Assembly: GCA_040766745.1 (NCBI GenBank) | Contig: JAXGPX010000002.1 | Coordinates: 1 to 64,000, forward strand | From: JAXGPX01 sp040766745 | GTDB taxonomy: Bacteria; Bacillota; Sulfobacillia; Fermentithermobacillales; Fermentithermobacillaceae | DNA: 64,000 bases | Direction of reading: 5' to 3' | In this document: one piece after another, positions 16,960 through 25,437 of the stretch | Layout: each line of letters begins with the position of its first letter | How positions within the stretch are numbered: position 1 is the stretch's first letter | The notes under the pieces: generated by a model | Database searches by the model: none | The model's input: the letters and a program-made list of their open reading frames with translations, nothing else | What the model was told of the DNA's origin: nothing | Program-made: the position numbers and the translations under genes

Positions 16960-17480
16960 TGAAACTCCAGATTCAACTGTGACTTGTTCTGCATTATCTA
17001 GTACATATTATCCTTGGTCTTACGTCGGTCCTCTGCTGCGTATTATTCTTCGATAACTAACCAATCCATGGCCTGTGCTGTAATGCTAATACCGGTACGG
17101 CAATGCTTTATTTACTAGTCCGTCTATTCGCCATGTTTCAACAATTATTCGCGTTCGCTGGTTCGGCTGTTACTGATTTACCTGGTGCAATTGATGCCTG
17201 GTCTTGTACTATAACTTGAACTTCGTTTAGTGTTGCGAACCCTGCTCCGTATTTTTCTTCAGTTAGTGCTACATGTCACGGCGAAAACTTAACATTTACT
17301 GCCACGTCTCTGCTGCAACTAATGCTGCGTTTCTCAGTGCTTTTCTTGTCACGGCCCGTAGTGCGCCTATGCTGCATCTTCTGGTTTGTCCGGTCTGCAT
17401 TTGCAGACTTTTCTGCGTATTCTGACGCCGCAACCTATCTGTTGTGCTTCGCATAGGAACAGTCATTCTTGGCTCCTGCG
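16960..17480 (-). pseudogene. Gene-free stretch, possibly a decayed coding region
   Basis: About 520 bases with no intact gene. On the minus strand short open pieces in different frames read like coding sequence: one ends LRNAALVAAETW, and after a frame change another reads LTEEKYGAGFATLNEVQVIV and continues to PANANNC before a stop. Several stops and frame changes interrupt it. It could be an old pseudogene downstream of gdhA, or only purine-rich DNA that mimics coding. No family is recognised. Confidence 0.25.
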
Positions 17481-17496
17481 AAGATCCAACAGAAAC

Positions 17497-18759
17497 TTAT
17501 AGGAAAATCCCTCTAATCTTCTGAACAGCAACCAGGCGCTGAAGTGCCACAATATAAGCTGCCATTCTCATTGGGATCTTCTTGTCTTCTGCAACTGTAT
17601 ATACTTCGTTGAATGCCTTAACCATAATTCTTTCAAGGTTGTTGTTAACAGTCTCTAGATCCCATGCAAGGTGCTGCAGGTTCTGAACCCATTCGAAGTA
17701 GGATACTGTAACTCCACCGGCGTTGGTCAGGATGTCGGGGCAAACAAAGACGCCTCTCTCTTCGAGAATCTTGTCTCCTCCGAAGGTCGTAGGGCCGTTG
17801 GCGCCTTCGATAACAACCTTTGCCTGAACTTCCTTTGCCACTTCTTCGGTAATCTGGTTCTCCAGGGCAGCCAGTACCAGGAAGTCTGTCTTGCAGGTAA
17901 GAATCCCATGATTGTCTGTAGCCTTGATTCCGTCCTGCTTGTATCCTTCGATGATATGGCGCGGATGCTTCGCCACGTAATCAAGCATGGCAGGAATATC
18001 CAACCCGTCTTCGCAGTACAGTCCGCCTGATACGTCGCTTACAGCGATAATCTTGGCACCTGCCTCATGAAGGTACATTGCAGCATTGCTGCCTACGTTT
18101 CCGAATCCCTGAACCACTACAGTGGATTTCTTGAGATCCATTCCAAGTTTCTTGGCAAGTTCTCTGGTAGTAATGAACACTCCGCGTCCGGTTGCCTCTT
18201 TGCGTCCAATGGAGCCGCCTGCTTCGACCGGCTTGCTGGTTACTACTCCAGGGGAGTAAACGCCTTTAAGAGTGCTATAAGTATCCATGATCCAACCCAT
18301 CATTTGCTGGGTTGTGTTCACGTCAGTGGCTGGTATGTCTTTTTCAGGTCCGATGAAATCTGCAATCTTAGCTGTGTAACCCCTGGTGATACGTTCCTTA
18401 TCGCTAACGGACAAGTTAGTAGGATCGACTGTTACTCCGCCTTTGGCGCCACCGTAGGGAATATCTACAACGGCGCATTTGAAGGTCATCCAGGCTGCCA
18501 GAGCCCTAACTTCATCCATGTCTACGTCTGGATGGAAGCGAATTCCGCCTTTGGCGGGTCCTCTGACAGTGCTGTGCTGAACTCGGTAACCAGTAAATAC
18601 TTGAGTGCTGCCGTCATCCATTTTGACAGGGAAGTTAACTGTCAATTCGCGCTCGGGGTAGCGAAGTGTAATGTAGTCATTCTTGTCTAACCCGGCGATC
18701 TGGGCAGCCGCGTCCAGCTGTTCGAGCATGGTCTGAAATGGATTAGTCTTTTGAGCCAT
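17497..18759 (-). CDS. gdhA: Glutamate dehydrogenase
   Basis: Interconverts glutamate and 2-oxoglutarate plus ammonia with NAD(P). A 420-residue hexameric-type enzyme: the signature VQHSTVRGPAKGGIRFHPDV (residues about 57-76) with catalytic Lys, VDIPYGGAKGGV, PATDVNT, and a Rossmann domain GFGNVGSNAA. The C-terminus is complete. The start at 18759 (MAQKTNPF) is chosen because AAGAAGGGTGATC precedes it; the longer frame to 18837 adds 26 unrelated residues. It is monocistronic in appearance. Cofactor preference cannot be settled from sequence alone. Confidence 0.95.
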   Translation of the reverse strand: MAQKTNPFQTMLEQLDAAAQIAGLDKNDYITLRYPERELTVNFPVKMDDGSTQVFTGYRVQHSTVRGPAKGGIRFHPDVDMDEVRALAAWMTFKCAVVDIPYGGAKGGVTVDPTNLSVSDKERITRGYTAKIADFIGPEKDIPATDVNTTQQMMGWIMDTYSTLKGVYSPGVVTSKPVEAGGSIGRKEATGRGVFITTRELAKKLGMDLKKSTVVVQGFGNVGSNAAMYLHEAGAKIIAVSDVSGGLYCEDGLDIPAMLDYVAKHPRHIIEGYKQDGIKATDNHGILTCKTDFLVLAALENQITEEVAKEVQAKVVIEGANGPTTFGGDKILEERGVFVCPDILTNAGGVTVSYFEWVQNLQHLAWDLETVNNNLERIMVKAFNEVYTVAEDKKIPMRMAAYIVALQRLVAVQKIRGIFL

Positions 18760-19049
18760 GTGATCACCCTTCTTACTTAATCGTAATAACCCTCTAACAC
18801 GACTGAGTTCAAGAAAACCCGGCCATCTGGGGCACACTTGTTACATGTGTCACTAACAGCCCACCAAATTACACTATACATTTAGCCCGTCAATTAGGCA
18901 ACCCCAAAATCGTGCTAAGAAGCAAACAATATTGTAGGTATCGCGCACGCCTGCACTTAGGGGCATTGGCAATCAGGTCAAGATCAAGTTGAAAAAGGCT
19001 CAGCCAAATTGGATTGGCCACATGAGGTTTGGACACTAAGCCACTGAGG

Positions 19050-19385
19050 CTATTTCATATCTCCGTCTACGGGCAAATCGCCGAACAGAATCTGCAGATA
19101 ATCCCGCCTGCCGTGCAAGATGCGGTAGATAGAAACGTATTCACCTTCCATCCGGTAGAAAATAAGGTAGTGGCCGCAAACAAGATATCGATAATCAGTA
19201 CGAATATCAAGCACCGCGGATAAGCTTGCACCCATCATTGGATATTTCTCTAGTTGCTCGTAGCACAAGATAATCTTCTCCACAACCATCACTGCGGCAT
19301 CAGGGCTGCTTAGCTCCTCGATGATATAAGCCTTAATCCCTCGCAAATCCGTTAGTGCAACAGGATTGACTCGAATCTTGTACAT
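19050..19385 (-). CDS. RelE/ParE-family toxin
   Basis: A 111-residue protein with the RelE/ParE fold pattern: the N-terminal MYKIRVNPVALTDLRGIKAYI, central YPMMGASLSAVLDIRTDYRYLVCGHYLIFYR and C-terminal VSIYRILHGRRDY. ParE members inhibit gyrase and RelE members cleave ribosome-bound mRNA; the sequence looks nearer ParE. It follows its antitoxin with a 3-base gap, the usual order. Confidence 0.88.
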   Translation of the reverse strand: MYKIRVNPVALTDLRGIKAYIIEELSSPDAAVMVVEKIILCYEQLEKYPMMGASLSAVLDIRTDYRYLVCGHYLIFYRMEGEYVSIYRILHGRRDYLQILFGDLPVDGDMK

Positions 19386-19388
19386 GTG

Positions 19389-19634
19389 CTATACCCTCAA
19401 ATTACCTTTCACTTCTTCGGTAGAAAGCCATCCCTGGCTTTTCCCAGCAGTTTCCGCCTCGGCCAATTCAGACAAAAGTCTGATTGTTGCCTTTGTCTTT
19501 TCGTATTCCTTTATGTCCAATAGTACGTAGCGCCCCCTTCCGTTCTTGGTCAAGAAAACAGGCTCTCCCACGGTAACATCGCGCACAACATCGCTGAAAT
19601 TTCGCAAATCCGAGATTGGCCTGATATTGGGCAT
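19389..19634 (-). CDS. Phd/YefM-family antitoxin
   Basis: An 81-residue antitoxin from an ATG with GAGGAGG upstream; the longer frame to 19664 adds ten residues. The N-terminus PNIRPISDLRNFSDVV and then GEPVFLTKNGRGRYVLLDIKEYE are the DNA-binding Phd/YefM domain, which normally represses the operon. The C-terminal tail should mask the toxin encoded just downstream. Confidence 0.9.
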   Translation of the reverse strand: MPNIRPISDLRNFSDVVRDVTVGEPVFLTKNGRGRYVLLDIKEYEKTKATIRLLSELAEAETAGKSQGWLSTEEVKGNLRV

Positions 19635-19831
19635 AGTTATGACCTCCTCTTCTGGCATTACCATTATATCTCTATCTTACGTAACATACCACATCATATT
19701 TATCGTAATATTTCCCCACCGTGCTATCTCATTCAAAGAGTAGCCAACCATATCCTTACAGGCATGTTCATCACCCGGTGAGGAATATGTCTTCAAGTTT
19801 CTTCGCATCCTTAATGAGAGGTGATATCATA

Positions 19832-20398
19832 ATGACCCATCAATTGACGCAAAAAGAAAGGTCATTGCTGAAAGATCAACTGTCTCATGAGGAAATTTGC
19901 ATTAAGAAGTATTCAGGATACGCCAGCCTTACCAAATCCCAGGAACTGCGCAATCTCTTCAATGAGTTGGCCCAGGAAGAGCAGAATCACTATGACACCC
20001 TGAACAGGTACCTAGGAAATCAAGGCGGCACGCAGCAAATGGGCGCCAATCAGCAGGCAGGCACTAAGCAAGATTTCAAAATGGCAGGGGCAGGTTTTGA
20101 AACCGGCTCCCTTGACAACCAGACTCATCAGTGGAGCGCCTATGGCCAGGAACCCTGGCAAACGCAACAAGGGCAGCAGGGACAACAGGGGCAGACAGGT
20201 GCTACTGATGACGCAGCCATCTGCCATGATATGCTTATGACCGAGAAATTCGTTTCCAGCGGTTACGACACAGCAGTATTTGAGTCTGCCAATTCACAGC
20301 TCAGGAAGGATCTCCAAAACATCCAGGATGACGAGCAGAAACACGGCGAGAAGATCTTCAACTATATGCAGAAACAGGGATACTACAAGCCTCAATAG
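19832..20398 (+). CDS. CotF-like spore coat / ferritin-fold protein
   Basis: A 188-residue protein in two ferritin-like helical halves: residues about 1-60 (LTQKERSLLKDQLSHEEICIKKYSGYA ... EEQNHYDTL) and about 125-188 (AICHDMLMTEKFVSSGYDTAVFE ... EQKHGEKIFNYMQKQGYYK). A Gln/Gly/Thr-rich linker joins them. This matches CotF-family spore coat proteins. The start is the ATG with GAGAGGTGAT upstream; the frame further upstream lacks a site. It is followed by a strong terminator. Confidence 0.85.
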   Translation: MTHQLTQKERSLLKDQLSHEEICIKKYSGYASLTKSQELRNLFNELAQEEQNHYDTLNRYLGNQGGTQQMGANQQAGTKQDFKMAGAGFETGSLDNQTHQWSAYGQEPWQTQQGQQGQQGQTGATDDAAICHDMLMTEKFVSSGYDTAVFESANSQLRKDLQNIQDDEQKHGEKIFNYMQKQGYYKPQ

Positions 20399-20502
20399 TT
20401 GTCGCATATTTCTGACGGCCTCTGGCGCAGACACGGCCAGTCAGGAAATGCAGACCCAGGCTGGCCAATCAGGCGTATGAAACCAGCCGGTACCTGAAGA
20501 TT

Positions 20503-20535
20503 GCCGGGGGAGGCATCTACTTACCCTCCCCCGGC
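20503..20535 (+). terminator. Terminator after the coat gene
   Basis: An 11-bp perfect GC-rich stem (GCCGGGGGAGG / CCTCCCCCGGC) with an 11-base loop, 105 bases after the coat gene stop and followed by AGTCAAATTT. The T-run is weak. Confidence 0.6.
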
Positions 20536-20613
20536 AGTCAAATTTCACCAAAGTGTAGCAACTTCCTATTAGTTACATAACATAAGTTAGGTTAACTGAG
20601 AGGAGGCCCTGAT

Positions 20614-20709
20614 ATGGGAGGCATTGGAGGAGCAGGATGGAATATTGACAACCAGCTGGCGTTCATCATTTTCCTTATCTTGATCCTGTTAATTCTAGGA
20701 ATAAACTAG
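20614..20709 (+). CDS. 31-residue YjcZ-like small sporulation protein
   Basis: An ATG with GAGAGGAGG ten bases upstream opens a 31-codon frame: a Gly-rich start (MGGIGGAGWNIDNQ) then a hydrophobic helix of Phe/Ile/Leu ending LGIN. This is the layout of YjcZ-type small spore peptides (Gly/aromatic start, single membrane helix). It is followed by a perfect terminator hairpin. Confidence 0.75.
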   Translation: MGGIGGAGWNIDNQLAFIIFLILILLILGIN

Positions 20710-20740
20710 ACAACCAAAACGCAGCAAGGCCCGGCATTAC

Positions 20741-20768
20741 AGAAAGGGCAGTCCAAACTGCCCTTTCT
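20741..20768. terminator. Bidirectional terminator
   Basis: A perfect 12-bp stem AGAAAGGGCAGT / ACTGCCCTTTCT with a 4-base CCAA loop between the convergent small-peptide gene and the lipoprotein gene. Confidence 0.75.
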
Positions 20769-20810
20769 CCATTCAATCAATCCCTGTTCAACCTTTATTG
20801 ACCTGCCGGC

Positions 20811-21395
20811 CTACTTCAGGCCAGGCAAATCAAGTTTCGAGACAATCTCCCCTTTTGCATTTACCCCGGCAACACGTTCCCAGCCTTCGTTATGCTCCGG
20901 ATCCTCTAGTACCATGCACCAATACCCGTTCACAGGGACGGTTTCTACTTGTTTACCGGTTGTTGTGGTGCCGACAATCTTCACAATCCGTTTGTCAGTA
21001 GTAAAACCTTGGGCTGATATTGTACGTGCAGTATGTCCAGCCGGAGAAGAAACACCTCCTGCAAAACTTGTATCATCGGGCATGCTTGCTGTAATTCCTC
21101 CCCCAGACGAACCCTGGCTATCATAGATTGCTATAGCATACATGTTCTCGGTTCGTCCAAACACCTCGAGTTTATACTCCGCCGCAACCCAGGTGTAATT
21201 CTCTCTTTCTTCACAGACACGCCAGACTATGTCCTTAGCCTTACTGTCATCAGACCCCAAATCCTTTATGCTTTCTTTGATATAGTCAGGTATCTCATCT
21301 TCCGGAATGTTTGCAAAAACAAATGGTTGGCAAGCAGAAAGAAAAACAATACTCACAAACAACATCAGCATCAAACACCCTGTTTTCCGCAACAC
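20811..21395 (-). CDS. Lipoprotein of unknown function
   Basis: A 194-residue protein with a type II signal peptide: MLRKTGCLMLMLFVSIVFLSAC, lipobox LSAC with the modified Cys at residue 22. The mature part starts with an acidic segment (EDEIPDYIKESIKDL) and a beta-rich domain (YTWVAAEYKLEVFG, VKIVGTTTTGKQVETVPVNGYWCMVLE). There is a Gly/Ser-rich central loop. I do not recognise the family. Processing would use Lgt, encoded at 3649. Confidence 0.75.
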   Translation of the reverse strand: MLRKTGCLMLMLFVSIVFLSACQPFVFANIPEDEIPDYIKESIKDLGSDDSKAKDIVWRVCEERENYTWVAAEYKLEVFGRTENMYAIAIYDSQGSSGGGITASMPDDTSFAGGVSSPAGHTARTISAQGFTTDKRIVKIVGTTTTGKQVETVPVNGYWCMVLEDPEHNEGWERVAGVNAKGEIVSKLDLPGLK

Positions 21396-21889
21396 GAATT
21401 GCCCTCCTTCGCTTCAAGATAGAATTTACCAGGTAGCCCCCTTATTCGCCAGGATGTAAACTGTGTATGCCATCCAGTATCCACCGTTCATCAATTGGTT
21501 TCCGGCGAAACCCGAATAATGACATCTCCTATGGCAAATGTATCGCAATTATCTTCTGTTTCAAACACGATACACTGGACCAGGCCGATCTCCCTTATAC
21601 AAACTTGTAGTAACTCGACACCAAACTAGAGCACCACATAAAGGATTCAGACAATACGTTATACCGGTAAGATTTCACCTCCCACTCTATTAGTGCCGTT
21701 TCAGATCCAAAACACGCAACGTACACCTGCAAAACTTGCCTTTCTGGCGTTCTTGCTCCATAAGGGAACAAAATCCCTCTGTCATCGGTCTAATTATTTG
21801 GAATTGTCTAGCAGTAATCGAAGCTTGTATTTCATCCTAGCCCACAGCTATTGCTAAGCATCATGAGAAATCCGAAAGAGGACCAACGG
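21396..21889. other. Gene-free stretch upstream of sigma factor
   Basis: About 490 bases without a convincing gene. On the minus strand a 40-codon open stretch (about 21491-21614) reads coding-like (IGLVQCIVFETEDNCDTF...) but has no good start or ribosome site, so it may be a gene remnant. Promoters for the divergent lipoprotein and sigma-factor genes must lie here; none stands out. Confidence 0.4.
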
Positions 21890-22393
21890 ATGTCTTGCTT
21901 TTCGTCTGAATTCGAAAAGACATACCATAGTCTTTATCAAATAGCGTTTCACAATTCCTTGGCCATACTTCAAGATTCTCATTTGAGCAAGGATGTGGCG
22001 CAGGAAACCTTGTTTGCGTTATGGCGAGCATATGAAACTATGAACGGTGTTGGGATACGTAGCCCGCAAGCTTGGGTTAAGACAGTAGCGCGTCGCCTTT
22101 CTCTGAAGGCTCAAAAACATAAAGCGAAAGAATTGCCTTGTGCAGACAACATCCGCATCAGAACTCAAAACCAGAACGATCACATAAGAGTAACTGAACT
22201 GCTCGACGCTATAAGCCGACTCCCTAAACCATATGAATCGGTTATCAGGTATCGACTCCAGCAAAAAACAATTAGGGAAATTGCTTCTATATTGGGACGC
22301 TCGGAAAGAACGGTAAACACGTGGGTGCAAAAGAGTAAATCCCTACTGGAACTTCACTTGCGCACAACTGAATGCGGGACTGATCAAATCTGA
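21890..22393 (+). CDS. ECF-like sigma-70 family factor, no visible anti-sigma
   Basis: A 167-residue RNA polymerase sigma factor with region 2 (YHSLYQIAFHNS ... DVAQETLFALWRAYE) and region 4 (AISRLPKPYESVIRYRLQQKTIREIASILGRSERTVNTWVQKSK). The ATG at 21890 has AGAGGA seven bases upstream; in-frame TTG and ATG codons at 21851 and 21863 lack sites. The region 4 helix-turn-helix is clear. No anti-sigma gene is next to it, unlike the pair at 33.7-35.6 kb. A strong hairpin follows the stop. Confidence 0.82.
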   Translation: MSCFSSEFEKTYHSLYQIAFHNSLAILQDSHLSKDVAQETLFALWRAYETMNGVGIRSPQAWVKTVARRLSLKAQKHKAKELPCADNIRIRTQNQNDHIRVTELLDAISRLPKPYESVIRYRLQQKTIREIASILGRSERTVNTWVQKSKSLLELHLRTTECGTDQI

Positions 22394-22395
22394 TG

Positions 22396-22432
22396 ATAAG
22401 CGGTACTCGAAACGAATCCAAGTACCGCTTAT
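22396..22432. terminator. Terminator after the sigma-factor gene
   Basis: A perfect 12-bp stem ATAAGCGGTACT / AGTACCGCTTAT with a 13-base loop, three bases after the stop at 22393 and followed by TTCGCCCTTTTTCTC. It can also serve the convergent glutaredoxin gene. Confidence 0.75.
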
Positions 22433-22482
22433 TTCGCCCTTTTTCTCAAACGTTCGCTAACTCTCTCAAACCGGGTGCAAAA

Positions 22483-22722
22483 TTACAACCCAAGAAGCTG
22501 GTCAATCTTCTTCTTATCGAAACCCACAACCACGCTGCCGTCTATTGTCAGAACCGGCACGCCCATCTGGCCAGACACTTTCACCATTTCACGGGCAGCC
22601 TGAAGATCAACAGAAACATCTTTTTCCTCGAAATCTATTCCTGCCTGCTTCAGATAATCCTTGGCCCTTGTGCACCAGGGACAGGTTGGAGTCGAATATA
22701 CCACTACTTCACGTTCAGCCAT
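22483..22722 (-). CDS. Glutaredoxin-like protein
   Basis: A 79-residue thioredoxin-fold redox protein of the glutaredoxin/NrdH type. The active site is CPWC at about residues 14-17 (TPTCPWCTRAKDYL). The cis-proline loop MGVPVLTIDGSVVVGFD and the glutathione/partner-binding GF pair are present. Length is typical for single-domain members. It is monocistronic and convergent with the sigma factor gene. Confidence 0.9.
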   Translation of the reverse strand: MAEREVVVYSTPTCPWCTRAKDYLKQAGIDFEEKDVSVDLQAAREMVKVSGQMGVPVLTIDGSVVVGFDKKKIDQLLGL

Positions 22723-23038
22723 TATCTAAGCACCTCCGTATATTTGGTCGAACTTCCGATGTCAGTCGGATACATGTTCGGCGGCATCCGGATACCAGAT
22801 CCAGTGCAGTACTGGGTTGCTGTTCCAGTTCGCATATCGCCTGGATATATGTTCTCCGACATTGGCCATAATTTCAACATTTGCTGCCCAATTTACACAT
22901 CTGAACACCGGTGCTATCTTCCCCTGAAATTCCGGGCATAATAAGGCAAGTATGGCTGACTGCAGGGCATCTTTCGGGCTATTCTCCCTGAGACTGCTGC
23001 TGCCCGAAAGCGGCCCGCATTTTTGCGAGGTGACCCAA

Positions 23039-23251
23039 ATGCACAGAACGTCTCTTTCCACCAGGGGCCAAATAGTCATACCGGTGCAGATCAGAAACAA
23101 GCTTGGCCTAAAGCCCGGGACTAAGTTCACCGTTTATGATTTAGACGGAAAACTGGTGCTTGTGCCAGAGTTCGAAAACCCAGTTGAACACGGGCTCGGA
23201 TTTTTCAACCGAAAAGAGACACTAGAGACGTCGAGGGAAAACAGCCAATGA
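23039..23251 (+). CDS. AbrB/MazE-like (SpoVT-AbrB) antitoxin
   Basis: A 70-residue swapped-hairpin DNA-binding protein. TSLSTRGQIVIPVQIRNKLGLKPGTKFTVYDLDGKLVLVP matches the SpoVT/AbrB antitoxin domain. The ATG at 23039 has GAGGTG upstream; the longer frame is unlikely. It overlaps the downstream PIN-domain gene by 4 bases, the normal VapBC layout. Confidence 0.9.
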   Translation: MHRTSLSTRGQIVIPVQIRNKLGLKPGTKFTVYDLDGKLVLVPEFENPVEHGLGFFNRKETLETSRENSQ

Positions 23252-23724
23252 AAATATTCTCTGATCCCGGTGAGAGCGGCAGAACATCTTTGTGCGACGA
23301 CTCACCTTGCATCATCGATGCTTCATCACTGATTACATACCTTGAGGGAAAACCCAAAGGATCTGTGATTCAGAGAATTCTGGAACAAGCCCACAGCTGT
23401 GGGTCAAAAATACGAGTCACGGCCCTTGACATGCTTATGGTATATCTAAAAGGCATAACTGATCATCCTGACTCATTTGCAGATCTCCTAGCCTTGTTGG
23501 ACCAGCTTCCGATTGACGTCCAACCGGTTACCCCAGAAATCGCCCTGGAGACCGCAAAATTGATGGCAGAACACCAAGGCCTTCAGCTAAATAGCGGAAT
23601 ATCGGCTTATCTTGCCAAGAGCATGGGCGGAACATTGATAACTGCAGACCCGGTTATCTGCAATATGAAGGTCCTGCCAGATGGCTTAATCGTATATGTT
23701 GGAGATGATGCCCCAACCGAATAG
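23248..23724 (+). CDS. PIN-domain VapC-like protein with altered active site
   Basis: A 158-residue protein overlapping its antitoxin by 4 bases. The PIN core starts CIIDASSLITYLEG (first Asp present) and ends GGTLITADPVI (last Asp present). Between them, the Glu expected in the second helix reads Met (ALDMLMVYL), and the Asp of the usual LADA motif is replaced (LNSGISAYLA). Two of the four acidic residues that bind metal in active VapC RNases thus seem missing. It may be an inactive toxin or a divergent nuclease. The first 30 residues precede the domain and may be an extension. Confidence 0.78.
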   Translation: MKIFSDPGESGRTSLCDDSPCIIDASSLITYLEGKPKGSVIQRILEQAHSCGSKIRVTALDMLMVYLKGITDHPDSFADLLALLDQLPIDVQPVTPEIALETAKLMAEHQGLQLNSGISAYLAKSMGGTLITADPVICNMKVLPDGLIVYVGDDAPTE

Positions 23725-23864
23725 CGAATGGTGGGACTGGTAAGAAGCAAAATCAACCAGTTATAAGATGGGCTGAGCGCATGTGCTCGCGGGCAGGACA
23801 ATCTACTGGCATGATAGAATGACTAGACGCGGTTACAGGTTCGACTACATTGGGAGGAGATACT

Positions 23865-24353
23865 ATGTCCATTCAATTCGACGTTGTGAATATTGAAAAG
23901 CCCGAAAACCTCAACATGATACTTGGACAAACCCATTTCATCAAATCTGTCGAGGACCTTTACGAGGCTATGGCTAATGCAGGCGGAGGAATCAAGTTTG
24001 GAATCGCATTCCTCGAAGCAAGCGGCCCTTGCCTGGTGCGTACAGCCGGCAACGATGAGCGGCTGGTGGAACTTGCCAAAAAGAATGCCCTTAACCTTGG
24101 AACAGGCCATGCATTTATCATTTTCATCGAAAATGGATTCCCCATTAATGTCTTGAACAACATCAAAATGGTGCCTGAAGTAGTTAACATCTTCTGTGCT
24201 ACGGCAAATGAGGCCCAGGTTGTTGTCGCCGTGACAGAACAGGGACGGGGAATCATGGGCGTCATAGACGGAAGCTCTCCCAAGGGCGTTGAAGGCCCAG
24301 ATGATATTCAGGCGCGCCATTCATTTCTAAGGAAAATCGGTTATAAACTCTAA
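23865..24353 (+). CDS. DUF355 adenosine-specific kinase-like protein
   Basis: A 162-residue protein matching the small archaeal/bacterial family PF04008 (adenosine-specific kinase). It contains NMILGQTHFIKSVEDLYEAM, GIKFGIAFLEASGPCLVR, AGNDERL and GTGHAFIIFIE, with a C-terminal GRGIMGVIDGSSPKGVE. The ATG at 23865 has GGAGGAG upstream. It is monocistronic. The kinase activity is known from archaeal crystal structures only by ligand binding, so the biochemical role is uncertain. Confidence 0.85.
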   Translation: MSIQFDVVNIEKPENLNMILGQTHFIKSVEDLYEAMANAGGGIKFGIAFLEASGPCLVRTAGNDERLVELAKKNALNLGTGHAFIIFIENGFPINVLNNIKMVPEVVNIFCATANEAQVVVAVTEQGRGIMGVIDGSSPKGVEGPDDIQARHSFLRKIGYKL

Positions 24354-24471
24354 AACTTGGGCTCAGCTTGCCTGGCCGGTCAGCGAGAACAGTCACCCAG
24401 GCAGGTGGCATCGCAAGTTGAACATTTTCCCGGTATGAACAGGTTTGATTCAATTAATGCAAGTAAAGCAA

Positions 24472-24491
24472 GGAGGGGGATAACCCCCTCC
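24472..24491. terminator. Bidirectional terminator
   Basis: An 8-bp G/C stem GGAGGGGG / CCCCCTCC with a 4-base loop between the convergent DUF355 and hbd genes. On the minus strand it is followed by TTGCTTT. Confidence 0.6.
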
Positions 24492-24513
24492 AACACATTC
24501 TGCACTTTTTGGC

Positions 24514-25359
24514 CTAATACTTGAAAAAGCCCTGACCTGATTTACGCCCAAAGTGTCCCTTGTCAACCATCTCCTTCAACAGCGGACATGGTTTATACTT
24601 ATCGTCTTTCAGATCTTGATGAAGAGTCTCCATAATGGCGTAAAGCACGTCTATACCTATTAAATCTGCCAGGGATAAAGGCCCAAGGGGATGATTGGCA
24701 CCAAGTTTCATTGCAGTATCAATATCCTCGGCTGATGCCACATCCTCCATCAAGAGATACGCTGCCTCGTTCAGCATAGGACACAGAAGCCGATTGACCA
24801 CGAATCCAGGTGACTCCCTTACGATTACAGGAGTCTTACCAAGGCCTTCGCATAACTCCTTCGCTCTATCCATGGCCGCCTGGGAAGTCTTGTTACCCTT
24901 GATTATCTCCACAAGTTTCATAACCGGGACAGGGTTAAAGAAATGTATTCCCACAAACCTGCCAGGTTCATCTACTGATTCTGACATCCCAGTGATGCTT
25001 AAAGAAGAAGTGTTTGAACCAATGAGAACATCTTTCCCAACCACCTGGGACAGTTTGGATAGGACTTGTCGTTTGACTTCCATATTCTCATATACTGCTT
25101 CAATAACAACCTGAACATCCCTAAGGCCGTCATAATCGTCTGAACAGCTAAGCCTGGCCAGCATTTGGCCTTTGGCTTCAGAAGTTATCCTGCCCCTCTG
25201 AACCCCTTTGGCAAAACTCTTCTCAATGCCTTCATATCCCTTGCGGGCAAGGTCTTGTGTTGAATCAACAAGAACAACTTCTTTTCCAGCCACAAGGCCA
25301 GACTCGGCAATTCCACGGCCCATGGTTCCTGCACCGATCACTCCGATTTTTGTCACCAT
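24514..25359 (-). CDS. hbd: 3-hydroxybutyryl-CoA dehydrogenase
   Basis: Oxidises (S)-3-hydroxyacyl-CoA or reduces acetoacetyl-CoA with NAD(P). 281 residues from an ATG with AGGAAGGAGG upstream. The Rossmann start VGAGTMGRGIAE-type (IGVIGAGTMGRG) is at residue 3. HFFNPVPVMKLVEII, the SPGFVVNRLL segment and LGPLSLADLIGIDV mark the C-terminal substrate domain. No thiolase, crotonase or acyl-CoA dehydrogenase is next to it. It may serve butyrate-type or fatty-acid metabolism from outside the window. Confidence 0.93.
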   Translation of the reverse strand: MVTKIGVIGAGTMGRGIAESGLVAGKEVVLVDSTQDLARKGYEGIEKSFAKGVQRGRITSEAKGQMLARLSCSDDYDGLRDVQVVIEAVYENMEVKRQVLSKLSQVVGKDVLIGSNTSSLSITGMSESVDEPGRFVGIHFFNPVPVMKLVEIIKGNKTSQAAMDRAKELCEGLGKTPVIVRESPGFVVNRLLCPMLNEAAYLLMEDVASAEDIDTAMKLGANHPLGPLSLADLIGIDVLYAIMETLHQDLKDDKYKPCPLLKEMVDKGHFGRKSGQGFFKY

Positions 25360-25437
25360 TATGAAAACCTCCTTCCTGCAATGCAACTTCTTCTACATGC
25401 AACCAATATGTTCCTGTTCCACCGTTTACATAGCCCC

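Noticed and set aside
22393..22941. A 182-codon plus-strand open frame after the sigma factor
   Set aside because: It covers the terminator and is antisense to glutaredoxin; composition is not coding-like.
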